A DNA stretch of 13,755 nucleotides from Caryophanales bacterium UBA5632 (GTDB taxonomy: Bacteria; Bacillota_I; Bacilli_A; Izemoplasmatales; Hujiaoplasmataceae): contig DIJY01000094.1 in assembly GCA_002421405.1 (NCBI GenBank), positions 1 to 13,755 on the forward strand. The letters run 5' to 3'. Positions within the stretch are counted from its first letter, which is position 1. Every line of letters begins with the position of its first letter. This document shows positions 7,104 to 13,755 of the stretch, one piece after another. The notes below the pieces were generated by a model, which saw only the letters and a program-made list of their open reading frames with translations, had not been told where the DNA came from and did not search any database. Both the position numbers and the translations under genes were made by a program.

Positions 7104-7867
7104 AATGCTTAGTAGAAGGTGCCTTTAGCATCGAAAAATTAACGTTATTTTATGGAAACAAGTTAGCTTTAAGCAACATCAACATTGATATCAATAAAAA
7201 ACAAGTCACGGCGTTAATCGGTCCTTCAGGGTGTGGTAAGTCAACCTTTTTAAGGACACTCAACCGGATGAATGACTTAATTCCCAACTGTAAAGTCGAT
7301 GGTTCTATTTGTTATGCTGGTGAAAATATTTACGATGAACAAAGCGACGTTATCGATTTAAGACGTAGAATTGGAATGGTATTTCAAAAACCGAATCCAT
7401 TTCCGATGAGTATTTATGAAAATGTTGCTTATGGCTTAAAATGCCAAGGAATCAAAGATAAGACCGTCTTACAACAAGCTGTCAAAAAAGCGTTGGTTGA
7501 CGCCGCTTTATATGAAGAAGTGAAAGATCGCTTAAAAGAAAGCGCATTAAGTCTGTCCGGCGGGCAACAACAACGTCTTTGTATCGCTAGAGCGATTGCA
7601 ATGTCTCCTGATGTCATTTTAATGGATGAACCTACAAGCGCGCTCGACCCAATCGCAACTGCCAAAATCGAAGAATTAATCAATGATTTAAAAAAAGACT
7701 ATACCATCATCATTGTGACGCACAATATGCAACAAGCATTAAGAATATCGGATTATACCGCATTTTTCTTAATGGGAGAAATAATTGAATATGGACCAAC
7801 AGGTGAGTTATTTAGTCATCCGAAAAACCCAAAAACCGAAGATTATATTACCGGTCGGTTCGGATAA
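7100..7867 (+). CDS. pstB: Phosphate ABC transporter ATP-binding protein PstB
   Basis: This 255-residue cytoplasmic ATPase powers the PstCA permease. All ABC motifs are intact: an aromatic A-loop Tyr in LTLFYGN (Y18), Walker A GPSGCGKST (41-49), Q-loop MVFQKPNPFP (93-102), which is the distinctive PstB form, signature LSGGQQQR (152-159), Walker B VILMDEPTSALD (172-183) and switch His208 in VTHNM. LNRMNDL (54-60) just after Walker A is also typical of PstB. The C-terminus, SHPKNPKTEDYITGRFG, is the usual PstB ending. The start codon overlaps the pstA stop (ATGA), with GGGG eight bases upstream, so translation is probably coupled. Length and motif spacing are standard. The phoU promoter begins three bases after its stop codon. 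Confidence 0.97.
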   Translation: MKCLVEGAFSIEKLTLFYGNKLALSNINIDINKKQVTALIGPSGCGKSTFLRTLNRMNDLIPNCKVDGSICYAGENIYDEQSDVIDLRRRIGMVFQKPNPFPMSIYENVAYGLKCQGIKDKTVLQQAVKKALVDAALYEEVKDRLKESALSLSGGQQQRLCIARAIAMSPDVILMDEPTSALDPIATAKIEELINDLKKDYTIIIVTHNMQQALRISDYTAFFLMGEIIEYGPTGELFSHPKNPKTEDYITGRFG

Positions 7868-7869
7868 AA

Positions 7870-7898
7870 TTGTAAACCGGTTTAAATCGCGGTATAAT
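7870..7898 (+). promoter_or_regulatory. Predicted promoter of phoU-phoP-phoR
   Basis: TTGTAA (7870-7875, four of six) is separated by 17 bases from a perfect TATAAT (7893-7898). The predicted start of transcription is near 7905, leaving a leader of about 12 bases that just contains the GAGGG ribosome binding site of phoU. The spacer contains a 12-bp perfect palindrome, TAAACCGGTTTA (7873-7884). This promoter would let the regulators be made without activating the pst promoter. Confidence 0.72.
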
Positions 7899-7916
7899 GA
7901 GAGAAAGAGGGATATT

Positions 7917-8579
7917 ATGACATATCGAGCACAATTCGAAAAAGAACTGGAAGAACTAAAACTCGAGTTAATAAAAATGGGCGATGAAGTCATCGCCAAC
8001 ATTAAAGATGGATTGAAATCTTTTCTAACCATGGATGGTGAATTAGCACAACTCACGATCAAAAAAGATAAAATCGTTAATGAGTTTGAGAAGACGATTG
8101 AAAAGAAATGCCTTCAAATCATTTTGAAGGAACAACCAGTCGCAAAGGATTTAAGACTGATTACCGCCGTATTAAAAATGATTACCGATTTAGAGCGTAT
8201 TGGCGATCATGCGGCCGACATTTCAAAGATGACGATTTTTATGCAAGAAAATACAAAACCTTTTTTTGTAAAAGAAATGCCACTTATGACCGAAGCTTCA
8301 CAAAAGATGATAAAAAAAGCGCTGGATTCGTTTGTAACGATGAATTTGGAACTTGCGAATGAAGTAATTAAAGACGACGATGAAGTCGATGATTATTTTG
8401 TTCAAGTCAAAAAAATCGTCGCAGCGGCGATTAGAAGCAACGAAATTGATGCAGACTATGCCCTTTATTTAATGATGGTTGCGAAATACCTAGAACGTAT
8501 CAGCGATCACGCGGTCAATATTGGTGAATGGGTTGTATTTTCAATTTTAGGAGAACACAAGCACGACGTCATATTTTAA
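7917..8579 (+). CDS. phoU: Phosphate signalling protein PhoU
   Basis: The 220-residue product is a cytoplasmic all-helical protein with two PhoU repeats, each carrying the metal-binding E/DxxxD-type motif: DLERIGDHAADI (91-102) and YLERISDHAVNI (191-202). KEQPVAKDLRLITAVLKMI (71-89) is also characteristic. PhoU proteins link the Pst transporter to the PhoR kinase and dampen phosphate uptake. All those partners are encoded next to it. I choose ATG 7917 because GAGGG lies five bases upstream and the protein then has the standard family length. An in-frame ATG at 7785 would add 44 residues read from inside pstB in another frame and would precede the promoter. The next gene begins nine bases after the stop. 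Confidence 0.95.
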   Translation: MTYRAQFEKELEELKLELIKMGDEVIANIKDGLKSFLTMDGELAQLTIKKDKIVNEFEKTIEKKCLQIILKEQPVAKDLRLITAVLKMITDLERIGDHAADISKMTIFMQENTKPFFVKEMPLMTEASQKMIKKALDSFVTMNLELANEVIKDDDEVDDYFVQVKKIVAAAIRSNEIDADYALYLMMVAKYLERISDHAVNIGEWVVFSILGEHKHDVIF

Positions 8580-8588
8580 GGAGAACAG

Positions 8589-9278
8589 ATGATGGCCCCC
8601 CTTATTTATTCTGTAGAAGACGATATTAATATCGCGCATGTTATTCAAATCGCGATGCAAAACTCTGGATTTAGCATTCAAAGTTTCGTTGATGGAAAGA
8701 GTTTTTTTGCAGCAATGGATGTCAATGTACCCAATTTAATTCTACTCGATATCATGCTACCGGACTTAGATGGGATTGAGATTTTAAAACGTCTAAAAAG
8801 CATCTCAAATTATAAAAATATACCGGTAATGATTATCTCTGCGAAATCAACTGAACTCGATAAAGTAATTGGACTTGATTCTGGAGCGGATGATTACATG
8901 CAAAAACCGTTCGGAGTATTAGAATTGATTAGTCGTGTAAAATCACTGTTAAGAAGAACGATTCGTTCGGACGAATCAACCGTCATTGAAATTGGTGATT
9001 TGAAACTAGATGTTAATGAACACATTTTATCTTTCAAAGATGAAATCATCACATTGACAATCAAAGAATTTCAATTGATTAAATTATTTATTCAAAACCC
9101 AAACAAAACCATGACCCGAGAGGATATTTTTAGTAGCGTTTGGGGTTATGATTTTTTAGGTGAAACAAGAACGCTAGATGTCCATATAAAAGAAGTGAGG
9201 CAAAAGCTTACCAAGGCGGGAGCGAATCCTGATTTGATTCAAACCATTCGTGGCGTAGGCTATAAATTTGTCATATGA
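8589..9278 (+). CDS. phoP: PhoP-type response regulator, OmpR/PhoB family
   Basis: This 229-residue DNA-binding regulator has an N-terminal receiver domain (about 4-120) with the acidic pocket E10-D11-D12, phospho-acceptor D54 in LLDIMLPDLDG, S84 and K106 in KPFG. It is followed by an OmpR-type winged helix (about 130-228) ending in RTLDVHIKEVRQKL and IRGVGYKF. The position between phoU and a PhoR-like kinase, in a cluster headed by pst genes, supports assignment as the phosphate regulator, which would bind the TTTACA repeats before pstS. GGAG (8580-8583) allows either ATG 8589 or ATG 8592; the difference is one residue. The stop overlaps the kinase start (ATGA). Assignment to the PhoP/PhoB subgroup rests partly on context. 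Confidence 0.9.
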   Translation: MMAPLIYSVEDDINIAHVIQIAMQNSGFSIQSFVDGKSFFAAMDVNVPNLILLDIMLPDLDGIEILKRLKSISNYKNIPVMIISAKSTELDKVIGLDSGADDYMQKPFGVLELISRVKSLLRRTIRSDESTVIEIGDLKLDVNEHILSFKDEIITLTIKEFQLIKLFIQNPNKTMTREDIFSSVWGYDFLGETRTLDVHIKEVRQKLTKAGANPDLIQTIRGVGYKFVI

Positions 9279-10966
9279 AACGAAAACTAATTATACAATA
9301 TTCGTTGATTATGACATTTGCGGTTGTTTTATTTATTGTTTTAGCCGCATTGCTGACGAGAAACAATTTAAATAATGTAACCAAACATCATTTAGAGAAT
9401 TATTTAGAAGCCGTTTCTTTAAATTATGATACGTACCAAAATGGAAGTGATTTAGTAACTCAGTACCAAACCATTGAAGCTGACATTCGGATCACCGTTT
9501 TAGATCCCATTGGAAACGTAGTATCTGATTCTTCAGGAAGCCCCTTAGATAATCATTTATCAAGACCAGAATTTCAAGACTTAGGAACCATCTACATTCG
9601 GCACTCTGACACGTTAAATAAAACATTAATGTACGTCGCAAGACAAATGGATGATGACGGTTATCTCCGCGTTGCGATTCCTCTAGCGAATATTCTCCCC
9701 TTCATCAATGATTTTATCCTGTTTTCAATCCTTATCGGCATCGCTATTATTGTTTTAACTGCTTTTTTAGTAAAAATCGCAACCGATCGAACTTTAAAGC
9801 CATTAAAAGAAACGGTCGCATCCTTAAACGCCGTTGCGAAAGGTGAATACGTTGAGCGACTTCCATTAGAACAGTCAGAAGAGCTCAATCAAATCATCAA
9901 CGATATCAATGATATTTCGAAGATGATCGCAACCAATATCAATGATTTAAATTCTGAGAAACAAAAAATAGATTTTGTTTTAAATCGAATGGACCAAGGA
10001 CTTTGTGTTTTAAATTCTGAAAAGAAAGTGGTCTTAGTCAATCGTTTTGTCGAAAATTTGTTTCAGTATTCAGCCGAAGCACACAATCATAAAGATTTCC
10101 ATTACCTGTTTCGTGATAAAGTCATTCATCAAGTTATTGAAGAATCAGATGGGACCGAAGAAGGGTTACTGGTCTATTTAAATATCAATGACCGTCATTA
10201 TTCTCTCACGGTGAATAAGATGTCGGCTTCATGGAATAACGTGGGTCTTTACTTAATGGTTTTTAATGACATCACTTCAATGAAACAAATTGAAACTTTA
10301 AAACGCGATTTCTTCGTGAATGCATCTCATGAATTGAAATCACCTTTGACATCGATTATGGGCGCATCAGAACTAATTGCAGCCAATCTTGTATCAAATC
10401 CTGATGAAATCAAAGATTTAACGGGACGGATTTTACAAGAAGCACAACGCATGAGCAATTTAGTTCAAGATATGTTGAATTTGTCTAAATATGAAAATAA
10501 TATTTTGTCAAAGAATGAAACAAGCGTCGATTTATCGATGGTTGTCAATGAAGTTAAAGCCAATCTTGAACCCCTTGCAAATCAAAAAAATATTGAAATC
10601 ATCATGCATTTAGAACCGATTACAATCACCGCAGATTATGAACATATGGTGCAACTGATTCGTAATCTGATGGATAATGCCATTCAATATGGCGTTAATC
10701 ATGGACATGTTACCGTTAAACTCTATCGATTAGGTCCTTCGATTAAACTTGAAGTGATTGACGATGGAATAGGTATTCCAAAAATTGATCAATCAAGAGT
10801 ATTTGAACGTTTTTATCGGGTTGATAAAGCAAGAAGTAAAAAGACGGGTGGAACCGGTCTTGGCTTAGCAATCGTTAAGCATATATGTGCAATGTATCAC
10901 GCAAACATTACCCTTGAAAGTGAAGTGAACGTTGGCACAAAGATCATGGTTACATTCCCATTTTAA
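9275..10966 (+). CDS. phoR: PhoR-type sensor histidine kinase
   Basis: This 563-residue membrane kinase has TM1 (about 8-27), an extracytoplasmic sensor region of about 115 residues, TM2 (about 146-166), HAMP (about 167-220), a PAS domain (about 228-335, with FVLNRMDQGLCVLNSEKKVV), and a HisKA domain with phospho-acceptor His352 in FFVNASHELKSPLTSI. The C-terminal HATPase_c domain shows N-box LIRNLMDNAIQYG, G1 DDGIGIP, F-box ERFYRVDKARS and G2 GTGLGLA. TM-sensor-TM-HAMP-PAS-kinase is the classical Gram-positive PhoR layout. The start overlaps the phoP stop as ATGA and there is little Shine-Dalgarno sequence, so expression probably depends on coupling to phoP. Control is expected through PhoU and Pst occupancy. 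All catalytic motifs are intact, and a terminator follows. Confidence 0.93.
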   Translation: MKRKLIIQYSLIMTFAVVLFIVLAALLTRNNLNNVTKHHLENYLEAVSLNYDTYQNGSDLVTQYQTIEADIRITVLDPIGNVVSDSSGSPLDNHLSRPEFQDLGTIYIRHSDTLNKTLMYVARQMDDDGYLRVAIPLANILPFINDFILFSILIGIAIIVLTAFLVKIATDRTLKPLKETVASLNAVAKGEYVERLPLEQSEELNQIINDINDISKMIATNINDLNSEKQKIDFVLNRMDQGLCVLNSEKKVVLVNRFVENLFQYSAEAHNHKDFHYLFRDKVIHQVIEESDGTEEGLLVYLNINDRHYSLTVNKMSASWNNVGLYLMVFNDITSMKQIETLKRDFFVNASHELKSPLTSIMGASELIAANLVSNPDEIKDLTGRILQEAQRMSNLVQDMLNLSKYENNILSKNETSVDLSMVVNEVKANLEPLANQKNIEIIMHLEPITITADYEHMVQLIRNLMDNAIQYGVNHGHVTVKLYRLGPSIKLEVIDDGIGIPKIDQSRVFERFYRVDKARSKKTGGTGLGLAIVKHICAMYHANITLESEVNVGTKIMVTFPF

Positions 10967-10975
10967 ATAGAATAC

Positions 10976-11002
10976 AAAGCCGCTGTCAATGAGCGGCTTT
11001 TT
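10976..11002 (+). terminator. Intrinsic terminator of the phosphate cluster
   Basis: A perfect 9-bp stem, AAAGCCGCT / AGCGGCTTT, with a seven-base loop is followed by TTTTTCTTT. It starts nine bases after the phoR stop codon and closes the phoU-phoP-phoR transcript. It is GC-rich against an AT-rich background. Confidence 0.92.
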
Positions 11003-11040
11003 CTTTGAAAATTATCATTGAATCCCAAATACATAGGGGG

Positions 11041-11059
11041 TATTTATTTATAATAAATA
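11041..11059. repeat. AT-only inverted repeat in the phoR-polymerase gap
   Basis: TATTTATT (11041-11048) and AATAAATA (11052-11059) are perfect inverted arms around TAT, directly after a GGGGG run (11036-11040). The centre contains a TATAAT. It could be an operator or an upstream promoter element for the polymerase gene, but AT-only palindromes arise easily by chance here. The rest of the gap (11003-11140) shows nothing else I can name. Confidence 0.4.
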
Positions 11060-11140
11060 GAATATTTTCATCACTAAAAAATATTCGAGTTTTCATCAAA
11101 TAAAATCATTGTCAAGACTACCAAAATTTTAAAAAATCAG

Positions 11141-11146
11141 TATAAT
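11141..11146 (+). promoter_or_regulatory. -10 element of the Y-family polymerase promoter
   Basis: A perfect TATAAT stands 12 bases before the AAGGAGG ribosome binding site. At 16-18 bases upstream the -35 region is poor; the best match is CTACCA at 11118, three of six. TTGTCA (11109) would be better but lies 26 bases away. A weak -35 would fit damage-dependent or low expression. I find no Bacillus-type LexA box (CGAAC-N4-GTTCG). Confidence 0.55.
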
Positions 11147-11172
11147 AAAGGTAGGGTAAGGAGGCGATGATT

Positions 11173-12438
11173 TTGGATGAATTAAGAATGCATCGAACCA
11201 TCATGTGTATTGATCTAAAAAGTTTTTATGCCTCCGTTGAATGCGCTCTTTTAGGACTTGATCCCTTCAAAACACCCCTGGTCGTCGCAGATCATTCCCG
11301 TGGTGGCGGGTCCATCGTTTTAGCGGTATCACCGTACCTAAAAAAATTTGGAGTTCCGGGTCGATGTCGCATCTTTGAACTTCCAACGAACATTAAAATC
11401 ATTTTCCAAAAACCGAGAATGGAAAAATATTTAGAATATTCGACTAAAATCGTTGAGATTTATATGCGTTTCGTCTCTGAAGAAGATCTTTATGTTTACT
11501 CAATCGACGAAGTTTTTTTAGATTTAACCAACTATATGAATTTTTATAAAAAAACCGATGTTCAAATTGCTAAAATGATTATGGATGAAATCTACAAAGA
11601 AACCAAAGTTTATTCAACCTGTGGAATTGGTCCTAATATGTTAATGGCAAAACTCGCTTTAGACATTGAATCAAAACATTCCCCTGATTTCATCGCAAAA
11701 TGGGAGTATGAAGATCTTCCGAAAAAACTATGGAAAGTAACCCCTTTAAGTGAAATGTGGGGTATTGGCCGCAATATGGAAGCTCACCTTAATAAAATGG
11801 GGATGTTTAAAATTGGCGATATCGCCAACAGTGATGTTAAACGCCTAAAACGTAAATTCGGTATTATCGGAGAAGAACTCTATTATCATACGCACGGCAT
11901 TGACTCAAGCCTAATTCAAGATAAAAACAAAATTAAACCAATTGCTAAAAGTTATGGTACTGGGCAAACGCTATTCCGTGATTATTTTCCACCTGACATC
12001 TATCAAATTATCTTAGAATTGGTGGATGATGTCAGTCGTCGTTTAAGAATCAGTAAGAAACGCGCTAAAACGATCCACTTTGGCATTGGCTACAGTAAGG
12101 AATCGGGCGGCGGATTTTCTAGACAATTTAGTCTAGATCAACCCACCTCGAGTGAATCCGAAATTTATAAAGCCTGTTTACATCTTTTCAATGAATATTA
12201 TGAACGCGAACCAATTCGAAGGGTTCATGTCAGCGTTACTAATCTTGTTGAACAACCAGAAATGCAAATAAATTTATTTGAAGACATCAATCAAGCGATT
12301 AAAGAAGCGGAAGTATTTTCCGCTATTGATGAAATCAAATTCAAATATGGTAAAAATGCTGTTAACCGCGCCTCAAGCGAACTCAAAGCATCGACCGTGA
12401 AAGCCAGAAACGACATGATTGGTGGACACAATGCTTAA
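11173..12438 (+). CDS. Y-family DNA polymerase, UvrX/YqjW type (DinB/UmuC superfamily)
   Basis: This 421-residue translesion polymerase has the Y-family active site: CIDLKSFYASVEC (12-24) with D14 and an aromatic steric-gate region, and YSIDEVFLDL (109-118) with catalytic D112-E113. A helix-hairpin-helix thumb motif (WGIGRNMEAHLNKMG, 196-210), a little-finger domain, and a clamp-binding pentapeptide QINLF (365-369) follow. IVLAVSPYLKKFGVPGRCRIFELP-type wording and the YolD-like neighbour place it with the UvrX/YqjW subgroup rather than classical DinB. These polymerases copy past damaged bases. I prefer TTG 11173 because AAGGAGG (11158-11164) is then eight bases upstream. ATG 11167 is only two bases from it, and ATG 11188 is 23 bases away. 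The C-terminal end overlaps the next gene by eight bases. Confidence 0.9.
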   Translation: MDELRMHRTIMCIDLKSFYASVECALLGLDPFKTPLVVADHSRGGGSIVLAVSPYLKKFGVPGRCRIFELPTNIKIIFQKPRMEKYLEYSTKIVEIYMRFVSEEDLYVYSIDEVFLDLTNYMNFYKKTDVQIAKMIMDEIYKETKVYSTCGIGPNMLMAKLALDIESKHSPDFIAKWEYEDLPKKLWKVTPLSEMWGIGRNMEAHLNKMGMFKIGDIANSDVKRLKRKFGIIGEELYYHTHGIDSSLIQDKNKIKPIAKSYGTGQTLFRDYFPPDIYQIILELVDDVSRRLRISKKRAKTIHFGIGYSKESGGGFSRQFSLDQPTSSESEIYKACLHLFNEYYEREPIRRVHVSVTNLVEQPEMQINLFEDINQAIKEAEVFSAIDEIKFKYGKNAVNRASSELKASTVKARNDMIGGHNA

Positions 12439-12760
12439 TACATATGTCGACCGTGGCATTATCAAATGGAATGCCTTTGATGCATTAGTTGGTTACTCAT
12501 CGATGCTTGAGGAGATGCGTTACCGCCTTGGAAAAAAAGAACGACCCATTTTAAGCGATGATGTTTACGAACAATTAAATCGTGACCTCACCGTTGCTTG
12601 GCAAAACCACCAAGAAGTTGAAATCCGATATTATCATGACGGCTATGCAAGATTTACCTTTGGAACGATTCGTCGCTTGGATTTTACAAACCACCAAATC
12701 GTTTTATCAACGCTAGAAAAATTAAAAGCAGAAGACATCATTGGGCTCACGGTCCTATGA
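12431..12760 (+). CDS. YolD-like protein
   Basis: The 109-residue product matches the YolD-like family: DRGIIKWNAFDAL near the N-terminus (family RG..KW..F.AL), RPILSDDVYEQLN (LSED..E.IN) in the middle, VEIRYYHDGYARFTFGTIRRLD, and a C-terminal VLSTLEKLKAEDIIGLTV. These proteins are regularly encoded next to UvrX/YqjW-type polymerases and are thought to accompany them in SOS-type repair, though their biochemical role is not settled. I start at ATG 12431, with GGTGG five bases upstream. In-frame TTG 12419 and GTG 12422 are weaker choices. The gene overlaps the polymerase by eight bases, so the pair is translationally coupled. Its TGA stop lies inside the stem of the following terminator. Confidence 0.85.
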   Translation: MLNTYVDRGIIKWNAFDALVGYSSMLEEMRYRLGKKERPILSDDVYEQLNRDLTVAWQNHQEVEIRYYHDGYARFTFGTIRRLDFTNHQIVLSTLEKLKAEDIIGLTVL

Positions 12761-12769
12761 TGTTTTTTT
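12735..12769 (+). terminator. Intrinsic terminator overlapping the end of yolD-like gene
   Basis: ACATCATTGG (12735-12744) pairs with CCTATGATGT (12754-12763) with one T-T mismatch and a nine-base loop, followed by a seven-T run (12763-12769). The last codons and stop of the yolD-like gene are inside the hairpin. Confidence 0.75.
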
Positions 12770-12774
12770 CTGTG

Positions 12775-12804
12775 TTGTTATATTCAAGTCATTATAGATA
12801 TGAT
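12775..12804 (+). promoter_or_regulatory. Predicted promoter of ispE
   Basis: TTGTTA (12775-12780, four of six) and TATGAT (12799-12804, five of six) are separated by 18 bases, directly after the upstream terminator. The predicted start near 12811 leaves a 31-base leader containing AAGGAAGTG (12825-12833). Confidence 0.65.
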
Positions 12805-12841
12805 ATTATTAACAATAAGTAAACAAGGAAGTGAAATATTG

Positions 12842-13702
12842 ATGCTAACAATGAAAGCTTACGCAAAAATCAACTTATTTTTAAATGTTGTTGGATTGCG
12901 ATCGGATGGATATCATGATTTAGAAATGGTTAATGCCAAAATTGATTTGGCTGATATCTTACATTTTCAAGAAACGACCAATCAACCGAAAGTCATCATT
13001 CATTCAAATGACAAATTCTTAGAAAAAGAAGGGAATCTGTTATACCGAGTCGCTCATTTTATGATTGATTATTATGCACTCGGAAAATCGATAGAAATCA
13101 CAGTAGAAAAAAATATACCAGCTGGAGCTGGATTAGCAGGAAATAGTACGGATGCTGCAGCGATTATCAAAGGGATTAACCAATTATTTGAATTAAACTT
13201 AAGTGATTCGCAAATGGAAAATATTGGTTCAAAGTTTGGAGCTGATATTCCTTATTGCTTATATGATAAACCCGCAATTGTTAAAGGAATCGGTGATATC
13301 ATTGAATTCGTTACTTTGCCACTAAGTCAATGTTCGGTAATGATTGTAAAACCATCCGTATTTTTAAGGACGGAAGATGTATTTAATTTAGGGGATCAAA
13401 TCGGTTTTGAAAAATCGGATTTAGATCCTATGCTCAACGCAATTCAATCACAAAACCAAGATGCGTTTATCGCATCAATGAGTAACAGTTTAGAAAAAAT
13501 AAGTTTTAAACTGAGTCAACAGACCAAAGAAACAAAAGATATGATTTGTCAGGAACTTGGTTCTAAAGGTGTTGTTATGAGCGGAAGCGGTTCAACAATC
13601 ATGAAGGTCATTCAAGGAAAATTTGACCTCTTTAATGACTTTTTTGATAAGTATATGAAAAAATATTTAATTTTTCAAGCAAATATCGTCAATAAAGAAT
13701 AA
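12842..13702 (+). CDS. ispE: 4-diphosphocytidyl-2-C-methyl-D-erythritol kinase IspE
   Basis: This 286-residue GHMP-family kinase phosphorylates CDP-methylerythritol in the MEP pathway to isoprenoid precursors, in the cytoplasm. Visible motifs are KAYAKINLFLNVVGLRSDGY (5-24) with catalytic K9, the ATP-binding loop IPAGAGLAGNSTDAAA (92-107), KFGADIPYCL (131-140) with catalytic D135, and VVMSGSGSTIM near the C-terminus (GHMP motif 3). The length is typical. I chose ATG 12842 because AAGGAAGTG ends eight bases upstream and gives the standard N-terminus. ATG 12851 would remove three residues, and an in-frame ATG at 12800 overlaps the predicted -10 box. The gene has its own promoter. It shows that the organism makes isoprenoids by the non-mevalonate route, at least in part. 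Confidence 0.95.
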   Translation: MLTMKAYAKINLFLNVVGLRSDGYHDLEMVNAKIDLADILHFQETTNQPKVIIHSNDKFLEKEGNLLYRVAHFMIDYYALGKSIEITVEKNIPAGAGLAGNSTDAAAIIKGINQLFELNLSDSQMENIGSKFGADIPYCLYDKPAIVKGIGDIIEFVTLPLSQCSVMIVKPSVFLRTEDVFNLGDQIGFEKSDLDPMLNAIQSQNQDAFIASMSNSLEKISFKLSQQTKETKDMICQELGSKGVVMSGSGSTIMKVIQGKFDLFNDFFDKYMKKYLIFQANIVNKE

Positions 13703-13738
13703 AAATCGCTTTTAAATCGCTATATATCGTGATATAAT
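13703..13738 (+). promoter_or_regulatory. Promoter for a gene beyond the right edge, with 11-base phased repeats
   Basis: A perfect TATAAT (13733-13738) has only a weak -35 (TTTTAA, 13710-13715, 17-base spacer). AAATCGCT occurs at 13703 and 13714, and a degenerate copy, ATATCGTG, at 13724, so ATCG recurs at 11 and 10-base steps across the -35 and spacer. This could be a regulator site. Confidence 0.5.
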
Positions 13739-13746
13739 CAAGAAAA

Positions 13747-13753
13747 GAGGTGG
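13747..13753 (+). promoter_or_regulatory. Ribosome binding site of the next, unseen gene
   Basis: GAGGTGG eight bases after the predicted -10 and two bases from the window edge is a good Shine-Dalgarno match. A + strand start codon should lie within about 10 bases beyond the edge. Confidence 0.55.
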
Positions 13754-13755
13754 TA

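Noticed and set aside
7785..7916. N-terminal extension of phoU by 44 residues.
   Set aside because: It overlaps pstB in another frame and lies before the predicted phoU promoter; the start at 7917 has a good ribosome binding site and gives normal PhoU length.
11109..11146. TTGTCA paired with TATAAT as the polymerase promoter.
   Set aside because: The 26-base spacer is too long for a sigma-A type promoter.
7101..12760. Possible Mycoplasma-type code with TGA as tryptophan.
   Set aside because: TGA ends pstA, phoP and the yolD-like gene at family-typical lengths, and conserved tryptophans are TGG.
12800..12841. N-terminal extension of ispE from ATG 12800.
   Set aside because: The codon overlaps the predicted -10 box, and the start at 12842 has a well-spaced Shine-Dalgarno and a standard IspE N-terminus.
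1..13755. CRISPR arrays, tRNA or rRNA genes, insertion sequences, prophage or defence genes.
   Set aside because: No regular repeat-spacer pattern, no RNA gene signatures, no transposase or integrase; nearly all the sequence is accounted for by recognised genes.

Overview
The window is an AT-rich, densely packed chromosomal segment in which every gene is on the + strand. Shine-Dalgarno sites are strong, start codons overlap stop codons in several places, and the gene families are those of low-GC Firmicutes. TGA is a real stop (pstA, phoP, yolD) and Trp is TGG, so this is the standard code and not the Mycoplasma/Spiroplasma code. A PstS-type lipoprotein, an UvrX/YolD-type repair pair, an MEP-pathway ispE and a large surface protein held by a C-terminal membrane helix (no LPXTG) point to a Bacillota/Mycoplasmatota lineage, perhaps Acholeplasma-, Izemoplasma- or Erysipelotrichia-like. 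That placement is inference.

Region 1 (2-3823) holds the 3' end of purB, a PatB/MalY-type PLP C-S lyase, a 647-residue secreted surface protein with seven FIVAR-like helical repeats, a BIG2-like domain and a membrane anchor, and a small PspC-domain protein. No terminator is visible between these genes. A strong terminator follows pspC.

Region 2 (3821-11002) is a complete phosphate-starvation unit. A promoter preceded by phased TTTACA repeats, resembling PhoP boxes, drives pstS. A hairpin separates pstS from pstC-pstA-pstB. A second promoter with a perfect TATAAT lies just after pstB and serves phoU-phoP-phoR, which end at a strong terminator. The genes encode uptake (PstSCAB), the signalling adaptor PhoU, and the two-component pair that probably controls the promoter, so the unit is self-contained.

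Two transporter parts are unusual. PstS has its two halves in reversed order compared with the family, i.e. it appears circularly permuted. PstA carries an extra extracytoplasmic segment of roughly 120 residues with a PDZ-like pattern between TM1 and the conserved permease core.

Region 3 (11003-12769) is a Y-family DNA polymerase (UvrX/YqjW type) overlapping a YolD-like gene, ending in a terminator whose stem includes the yolD stop codon. Region 4 (12770-13755) is ispE with its own promoter, then a promoter and ribosome binding site for a gene beyond the window. I see no tRNA, rRNA, CRISPR array, insertion sequence or phage gene. No intergenic gap exceeds about 200 bases.
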